64,000 bases of DNA from positions 62,001-126,000 of the forward strand of contig NZ_VTSR01000022.1 of assembly GCF_008329715.1 (NCBI RefSeq), read 5' to 3'. Positions 21,801 through 29,846 of this stretch are shown here, piece after piece. Position 1 is the stretch's first letter; every line of letters begins with the position of its first letter. Source of the DNA: Gimesia chilikensis (GTDB lineage: Bacteria > Planctomycetota > Planctomycetia > Planctomycetales > Planctomycetaceae). The notes beneath the pieces are model-generated. The model did not search any database, was not told the origin of the DNA, and saw only the letters and a program-made list of their open reading frames with translations. A program made the translations under genes and the position numbers.

Positions 21801-22137
21801 TTTCGGCAAACCTTTGCGGACAACCAACTGTGATTGTGAACGCCAGGATCAGCCGACGCTGTTACAGTCGCTCTATGTACGCAATGATGCCGAGATGCTG
21901 AGTCAACTGACCCGCCCGGATGGCTGGCTGTCAGAAATGGAACAACAGACATTGGATGCTGCGGCTCGGAAAGAGCTGATTCAGGAAGCCTACCTGCGGA
22001 CGCTTTCCCGAATGCCGGAAGAGCCAGAACTGCACGACAGCCTGGAGTACCTTCAGACGACCAAAACGATTCAGGAGGGACTCCAGGACCTGATGTGGGC
22101 GCTGCTCAACACGCAGGAATTCATTACGAATCATTAG
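18892..22137 (+). CDS. LRR plus PSCyt1 / Ig-like / DUF1549 (PSCyt2) / DUF1553 (PSD1) secreted cytochrome-type protein
   Basis: A 1081-residue exported protein. A signal peptide (LLLMLPLQVVAAE) precedes at least six leucine-rich repeats (about residues 65-260, such as LTNLDTLLLSESKVTDAGL). A PSCyt1-type segment carries C335-x4-C340-H341 (GCNSRNCHG). A bacterial Ig-like domain (about 425-510), DUF1549 with a canonical haem motif C713-AQ-C716-H717, and a DUF1553 domain ending in LMWALLNTQEFITNH follow. Such proteins are hallmark planctomycete families, usually paired with a DUF1501 partner, which is the next gene. An extracytoplasmic redox or polymer-handling role is suspected but not shown. The LRR fusion at the N-terminus is less common than plain PSCyt1. 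Confidence 0.86.
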   Translation: MRVPRPTRSLWLLLLMLPLQVVAAETDAPVVAQTPEELAIRELRGIYTNLQQNKDGTVRLVRFSKPHVTAEKLAHLEQFHQLDYLALVCPHLGDEVLPHLQDLTNLDTLLLSESKVTDAGLQHLRKLNRLERLYLDNTKLTDAGLKQLSQLTQLKVLSLRNTKITDQGLASLKGLQHLEVLLLSGTQVSDVGLSALNAFPQLKTLYLARTKVRGTLLAELKLPALEYLCLNRCRLAPDATDALSKLSHLKGLEVYHTGLTSKALSELKTQLSKTALFTEDTTAPETLAALTEQKQQVPTTEQPLLKPIQERIAAGEKLVPDFQKHVIPLLGRLGCNSRNCHGSFQGRGGFQLSMFGYDFKLDHDNLLERIDKQHPKQSLVLNKPTSEDEHEGGLRLPPGGWEQQLLHDWIAVGAASVSPEGPRFVRLDVTPRQIVFKKKGESATLKAIAVWSDGTREDVTCLTRFESKDDSVAEVTPEGVIQAKAPGDTYVISYYDNGIFSTQVLQPVREYQPGEYPEVPTPTVVDRHVLNKLQKLGIQPSELCTDEEFLRRVSLDMTGTLPTPDEIRDFLKDPSTEKRSQKIEELLARPGYVAWWSLKLSDLTGSNAGYLGGTEMAQPVAGQWNAWIRRRVEDNVGWDKIVSGIILGTSRLPGQTFEEFMAQQSEFTSVKDRADFTALDNSMPHYWARSNMTVPSDKALAFGYTFLGMRLDCAQCHKHPFDEWSQQDFKLFTEFFTRIKFGVPPDARVLHEETRNMLGVPVKLNTAALRRQSYLRIAAEGRSIPWREVYIEPAQGDQQLAKLLGGEEINISGVQDPRELLMAWMLNEPNHYFAKAFVNRIWAHYFNVGIINPPDDLNQANPPSNKALLDYLVQGFIESGYDMKWLHRTIANSRTYQLSWRPNESNRKDTRNFSHAVLRRLPAEVAIDAIQQATAGDKKLLQHVSKMDGRKITQHPLSFQARSIDFSLLVFGKPLRTTNCDCERQDQPTLLQSLYVRNDAEMLSQLTRPDGWLSEMEQQTLDAAARKELIQEAYLRTLSRMPEEPELHDSLEYLQTTKTIQEGLQDLMWALLNTQEFITNH

Positions 22138-22188
22138 ACCCGCGGAATGGGAAAATTTGCGATCGATAGAGCGCATGAGGACGGAATT

Positions 22189-23487
22189 ATGAAGCAACGG
22201 AAACAGATTAAGCGACGAGATGTCTTGCAGGCGGGGTTCCTGGGTGGACTGGGGCTGTCATTACCCGGGTTCCTGAAACTGTCAGCCGCCCGGGCAGAGG
22301 CTCCTGCCCGGAAGAAATCGTCGGCAGATGCGGTCCTGTTCCTGAATCTGGCGGGTGGGGTTTCGCATCTTGATACGCTGGACATGAAGCCCGAAGCACC
22401 GGTGGAAACGCAGGGGGAGTTCAAGTCCATCCAGACTTGTATGCCGGGGCATCAGGTGTGTGAGTATCTGCCGAAATACGCAAAAGTGGCCGATCAGTTC
22501 ACACTGGTGCGTGGGATTTCGCATTCCGCGGGAGCACATCCCCAGGGGCAGTCCTGGATTTCGACCGGAAATCGACCTGTGCCTGCGCTGATCTATCCTT
22601 CGCTGGGATCGGTGATCACCAAAGAGATTCCCAGCCGTCCCGATCTGCCCGGCTATGTTGCGATTCCCAAAACGGAGTGGAACGCCGGCTATATGGGAGA
22701 TGCCTTTGCGCCTTTTAAGACGAACACGGTACCTCAACCGGGAAAGCCTTTCCAGGTGCGGGGGATTTCGCTGCCGGAAGGTCTGACGCTGGAAAAAGTC
22801 AATCAGCGGCAGCAGTTGCTCAACAAGCTGGATCGTCGGTTTAAAGGGGAACAGACCGAGAGCCAGTTACTGGACGCACTCGATCAGTTTGGTTCCCAGG
22901 CCTATCACATGATTACTTCCAAACGGGCCCGGGCTGCCTTTGATGTCGAGCAGGAATCACCCAGATTACGCCAGATGTTTGGTGCCGATGAATTCAGCCA
23001 GTCTGTCTTTCTGGGTTGTCGTCTGATCGAATATGGCGTGCCTTTTGTAACCGTGACCTACCAGGGGTGGGACACGCATACCGAAAACTTTGCCGGGCAT
23101 CGACGCCTGATACCGCCGCTGGATGCGGGAATGACCGCGGGACTGGAAATGCTCAAGCAGAAGGGGCTCTGGGAGCGAACTTTGGTGGTGATCATGGGCG
23201 AATTCGGGCGGACGCCGAAGATCAATGAGAACGCGGGCCGCGATCACTATCCCCGTGTGAACTGGTGCCTGCTGACCGGCGGGGGAGTGCAACCGGGACA
23301 GATGATCGGCGGGACGACTAAAGCCGGCGATGCACCGGATGACCAGACCGAGATCTCTCCGGATGACATTGCCGCCACGATCTATCACGCACTGGGCATT
23401 GATCCACTGAAAGAGTATTACACGAACACCGGTCGACCGACGATGCTGGTGCCCCACGGTCGGATTATGCATGAACTCTTTGCCTGA
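22189..23487 (+). CDS. DUF1501 family protein with twin-arginine signal
   Basis: About 432 residues. The N-terminus KRRDVLQAGFLGGLGLSLPG is a Tat signal, implying export of a folded protein. Family motifs follow: LNLAGGVSHLDTLDMKPEAP, HPQGQSWISTGNRP, YQGWDTHTENFAGH and VIMGEFGRTPKIN, with C-terminal GRPTMLVPHGRIMHELF. The fold resembles alkaline phosphatase/sulfatase-like proteins, but the function is not established. ATG 22189 is chosen over ATG 22147 because GAGG at 22177-22180 fits it and it places the Tat motif at the N-terminus. It follows the PSCyt/PSD1 gene by about 50 bases, the usual two-gene pairing in planctomycetes. Confidence 0.87.
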   Translation: MKQRKQIKRRDVLQAGFLGGLGLSLPGFLKLSAARAEAPARKKSSADAVLFLNLAGGVSHLDTLDMKPEAPVETQGEFKSIQTCMPGHQVCEYLPKYAKVADQFTLVRGISHSAGAHPQGQSWISTGNRPVPALIYPSLGSVITKEIPSRPDLPGYVAIPKTEWNAGYMGDAFAPFKTNTVPQPGKPFQVRGISLPEGLTLEKVNQRQQLLNKLDRRFKGEQTESQLLDALDQFGSQAYHMITSKRARAAFDVEQESPRLRQMFGADEFSQSVFLGCRLIEYGVPFVTVTYQGWDTHTENFAGHRRLIPPLDAGMTAGLEMLKQKGLWERTLVVIMGEFGRTPKINENAGRDHYPRVNWCLLTGGGVQPGQMIGGTTKAGDAPDDQTEISPDDIAATIYHALGIDPLKEYYTNTGRPTMLVPHGRIMHELFA

Positions 23488-23658
23488 GACGTGCGGCACC
23501 GCGATGTGAGATTGATTTCAGTCAGTCACTCCAGTCTAATAAAGCGATGGTAAAGCCTGCGCCGTTACGGTTAATCTTCCCCTGCGTTCATGAATTCCGG
23601 TAACAGTGGGGCGGCTTTGCTGATTCAAACTTGCTTTGACTGATTGAGAGGTGCGCTC

Positions 23659-24993
23659 TTGCTGAAATCATTGCTGATGCTAATCACGTTACTCATTCCT
23701 GCGCTGGCAATCGCTGAAGAAACATCGCAGCGGCCCAATATCGTATTGATCATGGCCGATGATCTGGGTTATGGCGACCTGAGTTGTTACGGCAGTAAAA
23801 ACTGTCAGACACCCCATCTGGACCAGTTGGCAGCATGCGGGATGAAGTTTACCGATTTTCATTCCAGCGGTGCGGTCTGCAGTCCGACACGTGCAGGACT
23901 GTTGACGGGACGCTATCAGCAGCGGGCCGGCATTGATGGCGTGGTGTATGCCGATCCGAAAAAGAATCGCCATCATGGTCTGCAGAAGTATGAAGTCACC
24001 CTGGGGCAGTGCCTGCTGGATGCCGGATATCGGACAGCGATGTTCGGCAAATGGCACCTGGGTTATCAGCGGCAGTACAATCCGACATTTCGAGGGTTTC
24101 AGCAGTTTGTGGGTTACGTCAGCGGCAATGTGGATTACTTGGCCCATCTCGATCAGACGGGCGTATTTGACTGGTGGCATGGTGCCGAGCTCAACCGGGA
24201 AGAGCAGGGGTATTCGACGCATCTGATTACCGAGCATGCGGTCAAGTTTATCCGCGAGCAGCATCAGCAACCTTTCTTTGTCTATATTGCACATGAAGCG
24301 GTGCACTATCCTTATCAGGGACCAAACGACCCGGCGATGCGGAAAGAGGGGGGCGGCGAAATTAAATCAGCCAAACGCCAGGATATCGCGAATGCCTACC
24401 GGGAAATGAATACCGAAATGGATAGGGGCATCGGCAAAGTTGTCGCCGTCCTCAAGGAACTGAATCTGACCGACAATACCCTGATCTTCTTCCTGTCGGA
24501 CAATGGGGCAAATAACAAAGGATCCAACGGGGCACTGCGCGGTTTTAAAGGGAGCGTCTGGGAGGGGGGACACCGCGTGCCGGCGATTGCCTGCTGGCCG
24601 GGTAAGATTTCCCCGGGAACGGTCTGTGAGCAGACCACGATCAGTATCGATGTCATGCCCACAATTCTGGAATTGACCCGGGCCCGCGTTCCCCAGGGAC
24701 ATCAACTGGATGGTGTGAGTCTGGCGGGATTGTTAACCGCACAGAAGCAACTACCGTCACGGAAAATATACTGGGACTACCGTGGTAATTCGGCGGTACG
24801 GCAGGGACCCTGGAAACTGGTTCTGAATCAGAATCGAACAACTCCGGTGGAACTGTTCAACCTCAGTGAAGACCTTTCCGAATCAAAGAACCTGGCTGAG
24901 CAGCAGCCTGAGCGTGTTGACAGCCTGAGGGCAGCTTTCGAGGTCTGGAAAAAAGATGTCACCCAGAGCGCAACACCACAACCGGCTAAATAA
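23659..24993 (+). CDS. Type I sulfatase (arylsulfatase family), secreted
   Basis: About 444 residues. A signal peptide (LLMLITLLIPALAIAE) leads into RPNIVLIMADDLGYGDLSCYG with the metal-binding Asp pair, then the modification motif C74-S-P-T-R in GAVCSPTRAGLLTGR. The Cys must be oxidised to formylglycine for activity. Further conserved elements are MFGKWHLG, LIFFLSDNG and the C-terminal WKLVLNQ. TTG 23659 is the preferred start since GAGAGG at 23646-23651 is seven bases upstream; the TTG at 23644 is the alternative. It leads a closely spaced set with the ceramidase-like, DUF1080 and nucleoside hydrolase genes. Sulfated polysaccharide or glycolipid is a likely substrate class. Confidence 0.9.
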   Translation: MLKSLLMLITLLIPALAIAEETSQRPNIVLIMADDLGYGDLSCYGSKNCQTPHLDQLAACGMKFTDFHSSGAVCSPTRAGLLTGRYQQRAGIDGVVYADPKKNRHHGLQKYEVTLGQCLLDAGYRTAMFGKWHLGYQRQYNPTFRGFQQFVGYVSGNVDYLAHLDQTGVFDWWHGAELNREEQGYSTHLITEHAVKFIREQHQQPFFVYIAHEAVHYPYQGPNDPAMRKEGGGEIKSAKRQDIANAYREMNTEMDRGIGKVVAVLKELNLTDNTLIFFLSDNGANNKGSNGALRGFKGSVWEGGHRVPAIACWPGKISPGTVCEQTTISIDVMPTILELTRARVPQGHQLDGVSLAGLLTAQKQLPSRKIYWDYRGNSAVRQGPWKLVLNQNRTTPVELFNLSEDLSESKNLAEQQPERVDSLRAAFEVWKKDVTQSATPQPAK

Positions 24994-25017
24994 ACGATCC
25001 TCTTACTGGAGTCTCTG

Positions 25018-26442
25018 ATGTATCGACTGATTTTGTGTTGCACTCTGCTGCTGACCTGCTCGCTGACTGTATCTGCAGAGGCAGATGATCTGCTCCAGGC
25101 GGGAGCGGCGAAAGTGAATATCAACCCGCCGAAATATCCGGTTTCAATGGTGGGCAGTTTTCAGGATCGACAGGCGACAGGGGCGCATGACACCTTGCAT
25201 GCCCGGGCTCTGGTCTTAAAACGTGGTGACACGCGGGTAGCCTTTGTGGTCTGTGATATCTGTCTGATTTCGCGGGAGATCTTTGATGCTGCGAAAGCAA
25301 TCGCCGCTCAGAAAACCGGGATCCCCACCAGCCACATGCTGACCTCCGCGACACACACGCATACCGCTCCCGCAGTGACGCCACTCGCACAATGCACGCC
25401 GAGTCCTGAATATGTGCAGTTTCTGACGGAGAGTATCGCACAGGCGATCATCGAAGCCAATTCACGGCTGGCGCCCGCGCAAATTGCCTGGGCCGTGGTG
25501 CCGGAACCGGCTGAGGTGAATAATCGACGCTGGTATGTCAAAGAAGGCGGAATCAGGCCGAATCCGTTTGGAAAGACGACCGATAAGGTGCGGATGAATC
25601 CGCCCCGGGGCAGTGACTTGTTGATCAAACCGGCCGGCCCGACCGACCCGGATATTTCAATCCTGTCGGTACAACACGCCGACGGGCGTCCGCTGGCTCT
25701 GCTGGCGAATTACTCGCTGCATTATGTAGGAGGACTGCCGCCGAACCAGGTCTCGGCTGACTATTTCGGTGAATTCGCCCGTCAGATCAAGGAACGACTG
25801 GGGGGCGATGAGACGTTTGTCGGAATTATGTCCAACGGTTCCAGCGGCGATATCAATAACATCAATTTCAGAGAACCGCGTCCACGGGCCGGTGTGTTTG
25901 AACGCATCACCGCCGTCGCAAAAGTAATCGCGGATCGGACTTATCGGGCGGTCAAGGATCTGAAGTACCGCAGGGACGTAACGCTCGCGATGGAAGAACG
26001 CACGCTGGATCTGGGAATTCGGAAGCCGAATGCGGACGAAGTGAAATATGCGAAAGCGCTATTGGCGGCTGCGAAAGATCCTGAGAAGTTGACGACTAAT
26101 GAAGTCTATGCCCAGGAGACAGTGAATATTGATCAGTGGCCCGGGAGTGTGAATCTGAAACTGCAGACGCTACGGATTGGCGAGTTGGGGATTGTCGCGA
26201 TTCCCTGCGAAGTGTTTGCGGAGATCGGGCTGGAGATCAAACAGAAAAGTCCGCTCAAGCCAACCTTTGTGATTGCCCTGGCCAACGGCTATAACGGTTA
26301 TCTACCGACGCCGGAACAACACATCCTGCAAGGCTATGAAACCTGGCGGTCGAGCTGGAGCTATCTCGAAGTGGATGCTTCCGTCAAAATCACCGCACAG
26401 GTACTGTCGATGTTGAAGCAAGTGGATCAGAAACAAGAATAA
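25018..26442 (+). CDS. Neutral/alkaline ceramidase-like secreted hydrolase
   Basis: A 474-residue exported protein with signal LILCCTLLLTCSLTVSAEA. It matches the N-terminal domain of neutral/alkaline non-lysosomal ceramidases: LQAGAAKVNINPP at the start, the zinc-binding region SATHTHTAPAV (about residues 115-125), LANYSLHYVGG and NGSSGDINNINF. Planctomycetes carry many relatives of this domain, often short of the C-terminal ceramidase domain as here, and most probably act on substrates other than ceramide. It lies 24 bases after the sulfatase stop and 18 before the DUF1080 gene, implying one operon. Confidence 0.8.
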   Translation: MYRLILCCTLLLTCSLTVSAEADDLLQAGAAKVNINPPKYPVSMVGSFQDRQATGAHDTLHARALVLKRGDTRVAFVVCDICLISREIFDAAKAIAAQKTGIPTSHMLTSATHTHTAPAVTPLAQCTPSPEYVQFLTESIAQAIIEANSRLAPAQIAWAVVPEPAEVNNRRWYVKEGGIRPNPFGKTTDKVRMNPPRGSDLLIKPAGPTDPDISILSVQHADGRPLALLANYSLHYVGGLPPNQVSADYFGEFARQIKERLGGDETFVGIMSNGSSGDINNINFREPRPRAGVFERITAVAKVIADRTYRAVKDLKYRRDVTLAMEERTLDLGIRKPNADEVKYAKALLAAAKDPEKLTTNEVYAQETVNIDQWPGSVNLKLQTLRIGELGIVAIPCEVFAEIGLEIKQKSPLKPTFVIALANGYNGYLPTPEQHILQGYETWRSSWSYLEVDASVKITAQVLSMLKQVDQKQE

Positions 26443-26460
26443 TCAGTTAGAGGAATCGAG

Positions 26461-27255
26461 ATGAATTTATTGCAACCCAGTGCGCTCTTAACCTGTTTGT
26501 GCCTCTTTCAGTTTTGTACCTGGGGGTGCGCAGCAGAGCCCGGTTCACCCAATCAACTGACGAAGCAGGAACAGGAGCAGGGCTTTGAGTTACTGTTCAA
26601 TGGCAAAGATTTGAAGAACTGGGACCAGAGTGGTAACTGGGAAGTTCAGGAAGGGGTGATTGCCCGAACCGGTAAAGGGGGAAGCCTGACTTTGAAGCAG
26701 CAACCTCTGCCGGACGACTTCGAACTTAAGTTTGAGTGGAAAGTCGGCGAAGGAAGTAACAGCGGCGTGTACTATCGCCCCGGACAATATGAGTACCAGA
26801 TTCTGGATAATGAGAAACATGCGGATGGGAAAAATCCCCGCACGAGTGCTGCCTCACTTTACTTCTGTATGCCACCCTCGCAGGATGCGACGCGTCCGGT
26901 CGGCGAGTGGAACCAGGGGCGGATTGTCTGCAAAGGGACCGTTATTCAGCACTGGTTGAACGGAAAGAAAGTGATCGACTTTGATTACACCGATCCCCGT
27001 TATGCCTGGCATGTGGAACTGCTGGCAAACCGGGGTGCCCAGTTGACAGACAGGGGAGGTGTACTTTATCTGCAGGATCATGGTGATCCAGTCTGGTATC
27101 GCGGTATCAAACTCCGTACGATTCCCGGAGATGAATCGCTGGATCGTAGTCCGGTCAAGCCGGCCACTGTTTCTGATGAGGCCCTGGCGGCTGAGCAGCT
27201 GAAGCTGCAGCGGATCATGGAGAACCGGGCCCGGCAACAGCAGAAGCAGAAGTAA
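26461..27255 (+). CDS. DUF1080 (3-keto-disaccharide hydrolase-like) secreted protein
   Basis: A 264-residue protein with an N-terminal export signal ending near TWGCAAEPG; the Cys could be a poor lipobox, so lipid anchoring is uncertain. The concanavalin-like DUF1080 domain shows GFELLFNGKDLKNWDQSGNWEVQEGVI, FKVGEGSNSGVYYR-like wording (FEWKVGEGSNSGVYYR), YEYQILDNEKH and the ending DHGDPVWYRGIKLRTI. A charged helical tail (AAEQLKLQRIMENRARQQQKQK) extends past the domain. Some DUF1080 members hydrolyse 3-keto glycosides. It is third in the hydrolase cluster. GAGGAATCGAG lies before the ATG. Confidence 0.86.
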   Translation: MNLLQPSALLTCLCLFQFCTWGCAAEPGSPNQLTKQEQEQGFELLFNGKDLKNWDQSGNWEVQEGVIARTGKGGSLTLKQQPLPDDFELKFEWKVGEGSNSGVYYRPGQYEYQILDNEKHADGKNPRTSAASLYFCMPPSQDATRPVGEWNQGRIVCKGTVIQHWLNGKKVIDFDYTDPRYAWHVELLANRGAQLTDRGGVLYLQDHGDPVWYRGIKLRTIPGDESLDRSPVKPATVSDEALAAEQLKLQRIMENRARQQQKQK

Positions 27256-27318
27256 GCAGTCCTTGCCACAACCTTCTGGTTGCTTCCGGTGGAAACGTAT
27301 TCTTAATTGCTGAAGTGA

Positions 27319-28359
27319 ATGGTTAACGAAATGAGTTTGAGATCAATTTGTGGAATCGTACTGGCGCTGCTGATCATGTCTGAAGTGAGCGTTGCCCGAG
27401 AGCCGGTGCGGGTCATTTTTGATACCGATATTTCCGGAGACGTGGATGATGTGCTGGCACTGGCCATGCTGCATACACTGGCGGATCGAGGGGAGTGCGA
27501 ACTGCTGGCTGTCACAATCTCCAAGATCAACCCGTTGACCGGGCCCTTCACAGATGCTGTGAATACGTTCTACGGGCGGGGTGAGATACCGATTGGGGTG
27601 ACCCGGGATGCACAACGTCGCGAGAGCCGTTATCTGAAGCTGGTAAATGAAAAGGACGAAGAGGAGTGGCGCTATCCACATGATGTCCGCTCTAACGAAG
27701 ATTTACCTGATGCGGTGACTGTGCTGCGTAAGACACTGATGGCACAGCCGGATCATTCGGTGGTCTTGATTCAGGTCGGGTTGGCAGCGAATCTCGCAGA
27801 TCTGGTGGAATCGAAGGCCGATGAGATCAGCCCTCTGAGCGGAAAGGAATTGATCCGCCAGAAAGTGAGTCTGGTATCCGTGATGGCTGGCGCGTTTGAA
27901 CCGATTGACGGCAATCAGCACTTTCTGGAAGCCAATATTCGCAACGGAATCAAGTCGATGCAGCGTTTCGTCAACCAGTGGCCCCGGGAAGTTCCCGTGA
28001 TCTGGAGCGGTTTTGAAATTGGCATCGCGGTTCGCTATCCACGGGAGAGCATCGCGCGGGATTTCAGCTACCGTCCTCATCATATCGTGCGCGAAGCCTA
28101 TCTGTTGCACAGCGGTCCCGAGCACGATCGTCCCAGCTGGGATCTGACCAGTGTACTCTATGCGGTTCGGCCGGATGACGGATATTTCACGTTGTCACAG
28201 TCGGGACGGGTGACCGTAGAAGACGACGGTTTTCTGAAATTCCAGCCGGAAGAACTGGGACGCGACCGTTACCTGGAAATGAATTCCGAACAGGCGATTC
28301 GTGTACGCGAAGTACTGCGGGATCTGGTCAGCCAGCCTCCTGCCCGTTGTGCGCCTTGA
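27319..28359 (+). CDS. Inosine/uridine-preferring nucleoside hydrolase family protein, exported
   Basis: A 346-residue protein. A signal segment (GIVLALLIMSEVSVA) precedes VIFDTDISGDVDDVLALAM, the aspartate-rich calcium site of nucleoside hydrolases (normally DTDPGxDD). Also seen are a central VVLIQVGLAANLADL strand-loop and VMAGAF. The first Asp cluster is DTDISGDVDD, with Ser-Gly-Asp replacing the usual Pro-Gly-Xaa, a variant found in secreted relatives. It probably cleaves the N-glycosidic bond of nucleosides, or of a related substrate. ATG 27319 or 27331 could start it. It ends the exported hydrolase cluster. Confidence 0.83.
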   Translation: MVNEMSLRSICGIVLALLIMSEVSVAREPVRVIFDTDISGDVDDVLALAMLHTLADRGECELLAVTISKINPLTGPFTDAVNTFYGRGEIPIGVTRDAQRRESRYLKLVNEKDEEEWRYPHDVRSNEDLPDAVTVLRKTLMAQPDHSVVLIQVGLAANLADLVESKADEISPLSGKELIRQKVSLVSVMAGAFEPIDGNQHFLEANIRNGIKSMQRFVNQWPREVPVIWSGFEIGIAVRYPRESIARDFSYRPHHIVREAYLLHSGPEHDRPSWDLTSVLYAVRPDDGYFTLSQSGRVTVEDDGFLKFQPEELGRDRYLEMNSEQAIRVREVLRDLVSQPPARCAP

Positions 28360-28371
28360 AGTCTGAACCAG

Positions 28372-28399
28372 AGTGCCGGGAGCAGAGACTCCAGGCACT
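28372..28399. terminator. Hairpin between convergent genes, possible terminator
   Basis: AGTGCC (28372-28377) pairs with GGCACT (28394-28399), then a G/A mismatch and GGAG (28379-28382) pairs with CTCC (28389-28392), leaving a six-base loop. It sits between the stops of the convergent nucleoside hydrolase and receiver genes. No T-run follows on either strand, so intrinsic termination is uncertain. Confidence 0.35.
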
Positions 28400-28406
28400 T
28401 CATACG

Positions 28407-29000
28407 TCATTTGCTGACTTTGCGGTTCACTTCTTCCAGTAGAATATCAATGGACTCACACATCTCTTTTTTCAGCGCATGCAGACTGTTCTGCATGACA
28501 GCCAGGCCGTCGATGCGCTGAGTGCTTTGTCGAGTCTCTTCTGTTGTGCTGGCGGCAACAACTGGTTCCCGCTCTTCTATTTCCGGCGGTGGTTCTGACG
28601 AGCGCACGGAACCACGCAATTTGTTGACGAGCAGTTCCGTATCAATGGGTTTAATTAATAGATCTTTAAACCCGATCGCCAGTGCGTCCCTGGTCATTTC
28701 TTTCATGCGGGGAGAGGATGTTCCATGCTCCCGAGTGACCATCAGGAAGAAGTTAAGCGGGGGGATGATCCCTTCGTCATTGAAACGTTCAATTTTTGAG
28801 GCGGCTTTGTAGAGATCGATGGCATTCATGGAGGGCAGGAAGAGGCTGGTGAGCACGGCGTCGACGGAAAAATCTGTTTTGAGAATGGCGAGCGCTTCTT
28901 CCCCACTCTCTGCAGATACCGTGTCAAAATTGTGGCGGGAGAGTTTCTGGTTCAAACTTTGACGAATGAACCCGATTTCATCGACAATCAGTATTTTCAT
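28407..29000 (-). CDS. Receiver-domain protein lacking the phospho-acceptor aspartate (pseudo-receiver)
   Basis: A 197-residue protein with a CheY-like domain (residues 1-128) and a helical, charged C-terminal part (about 170-197) that may be coiled coil. The acidic start MKILIVDEIG keeps D7 and E8, the Thr site is seen in LMVTREHG, and the Lys-Pro motif is LLIKPID. At the phospho-acceptor position the sequence is AVLTSLFLPSMN, giving Ser52 where Asp is normal. Ordinary Asp phosphorylation is thus unlikely. No output domain is recognised. It sits beside a FixJ-like regulator and two kinases, but on the opposite strand to FixJ and the hybrid kinase. Confidence 0.82.
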   Translation of the reverse strand: MKILIVDEIGFIRQSLNQKLSRHNFDTVSAESGEEALAILKTDFSVDAVLTSLFLPSMNAIDLYKAASKIERFNDEGIIPPLNFFLMVTREHGTSSPRMKEMTRDALAIGFKDLLIKPIDTELLVNKLRGSVRSSEPPPEIEEREPVVAASTTEETRQSTQRIDGLAVMQNSLHALKKEMCESIDILLEEVNRKVSK

Positions 29001-29846
29001 TTTCGATTCCTGCTGTGAATTAAAATCATTCGCTGTCAGCTACTTGATTTGGGGGTCTTTCACTTAATCATCTATCGCCTTCTCGAAATAAAATAAAAAT
29101 GGGGGATATTACCCAATTCCAAGTAGAGTAATCACCTCCTTATTGAATTTGAAGATTAGTATAGGTAAAAGAGGTGGAATAGGGTGTGTTCAGGTGCTAT
29201 GTTTATACGTAATTGGGCCTGTTTCACTCCTTTATCTTACTCCAAGACAAATCGATTCTGATGCCAGCTAAATTGAAACGGTCATGCCTGTTTTAGCCAG
29301 CATTCCTGTTATCAGGGCTGCTCTCAAGCTGATCATCAGCATGCCTGTGAGCGATAGACGCTATATTTCAGCCGCATTTTGAAAAGACCTGAAGTTCGAG
29401 ACGACGGATCGTTTCCTCGGTATTCCTCCCCTCTACATGCAGTTGGTACTTTTTGTGTCCTTTAATTCCTGGATACAGAACCACACTGGAAATCGGTACT
29501 GCTTGATCTATAAAAAAAATCTGGCAAGTATCTCAAACTAAATAACTTGAAGAAAACATTGTCGACCTGCTCCTAACGATCACGTATCTAATATAGACAA
29601 AGAGATAGATAAGTAAGGAAAGCGGGCCATCAGCTTGCAGAGGGGGGAACTATATTGACTGCCCTTATCTGAAAGCACTTTTGCTTTCTTAATGGATTTA
29701 ACAGAGGAACTGAGATCTGTGGCTTGCGAATGAGAGTCTTTGACGGGAACGCGTTCCTTGTTCAGGTTGAAATTGAACGGCGTGATTCTACGACTCTCTA
29801 TTAGATGCCTGGACAACTTTGAACAGACACACTTTTAGAGGCCCGA
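29001..29846. other. Long intergenic region between divergent signalling genes
   Basis: About 845 bases, A/T-richer than the surrounding genes, between the pseudo-receiver (minus) and the FixJ-like gene (plus). A 78-codon minus-strand frame (29580-29816) starts at TTG, has no ribosome-binding site and a low-complexity Ser/Lys product, so I do not call it. Promoters for both genes and possibly an untranslated RNA may lie here; I cannot resolve them. Confidence 0.45.

Noticed and set aside
29580-29816. 78-codon minus-strand frame in the long intergenic region
   Set aside because: TTG start, no ribosome-binding site, Ser/Lys-rich product without hydrophobic core.
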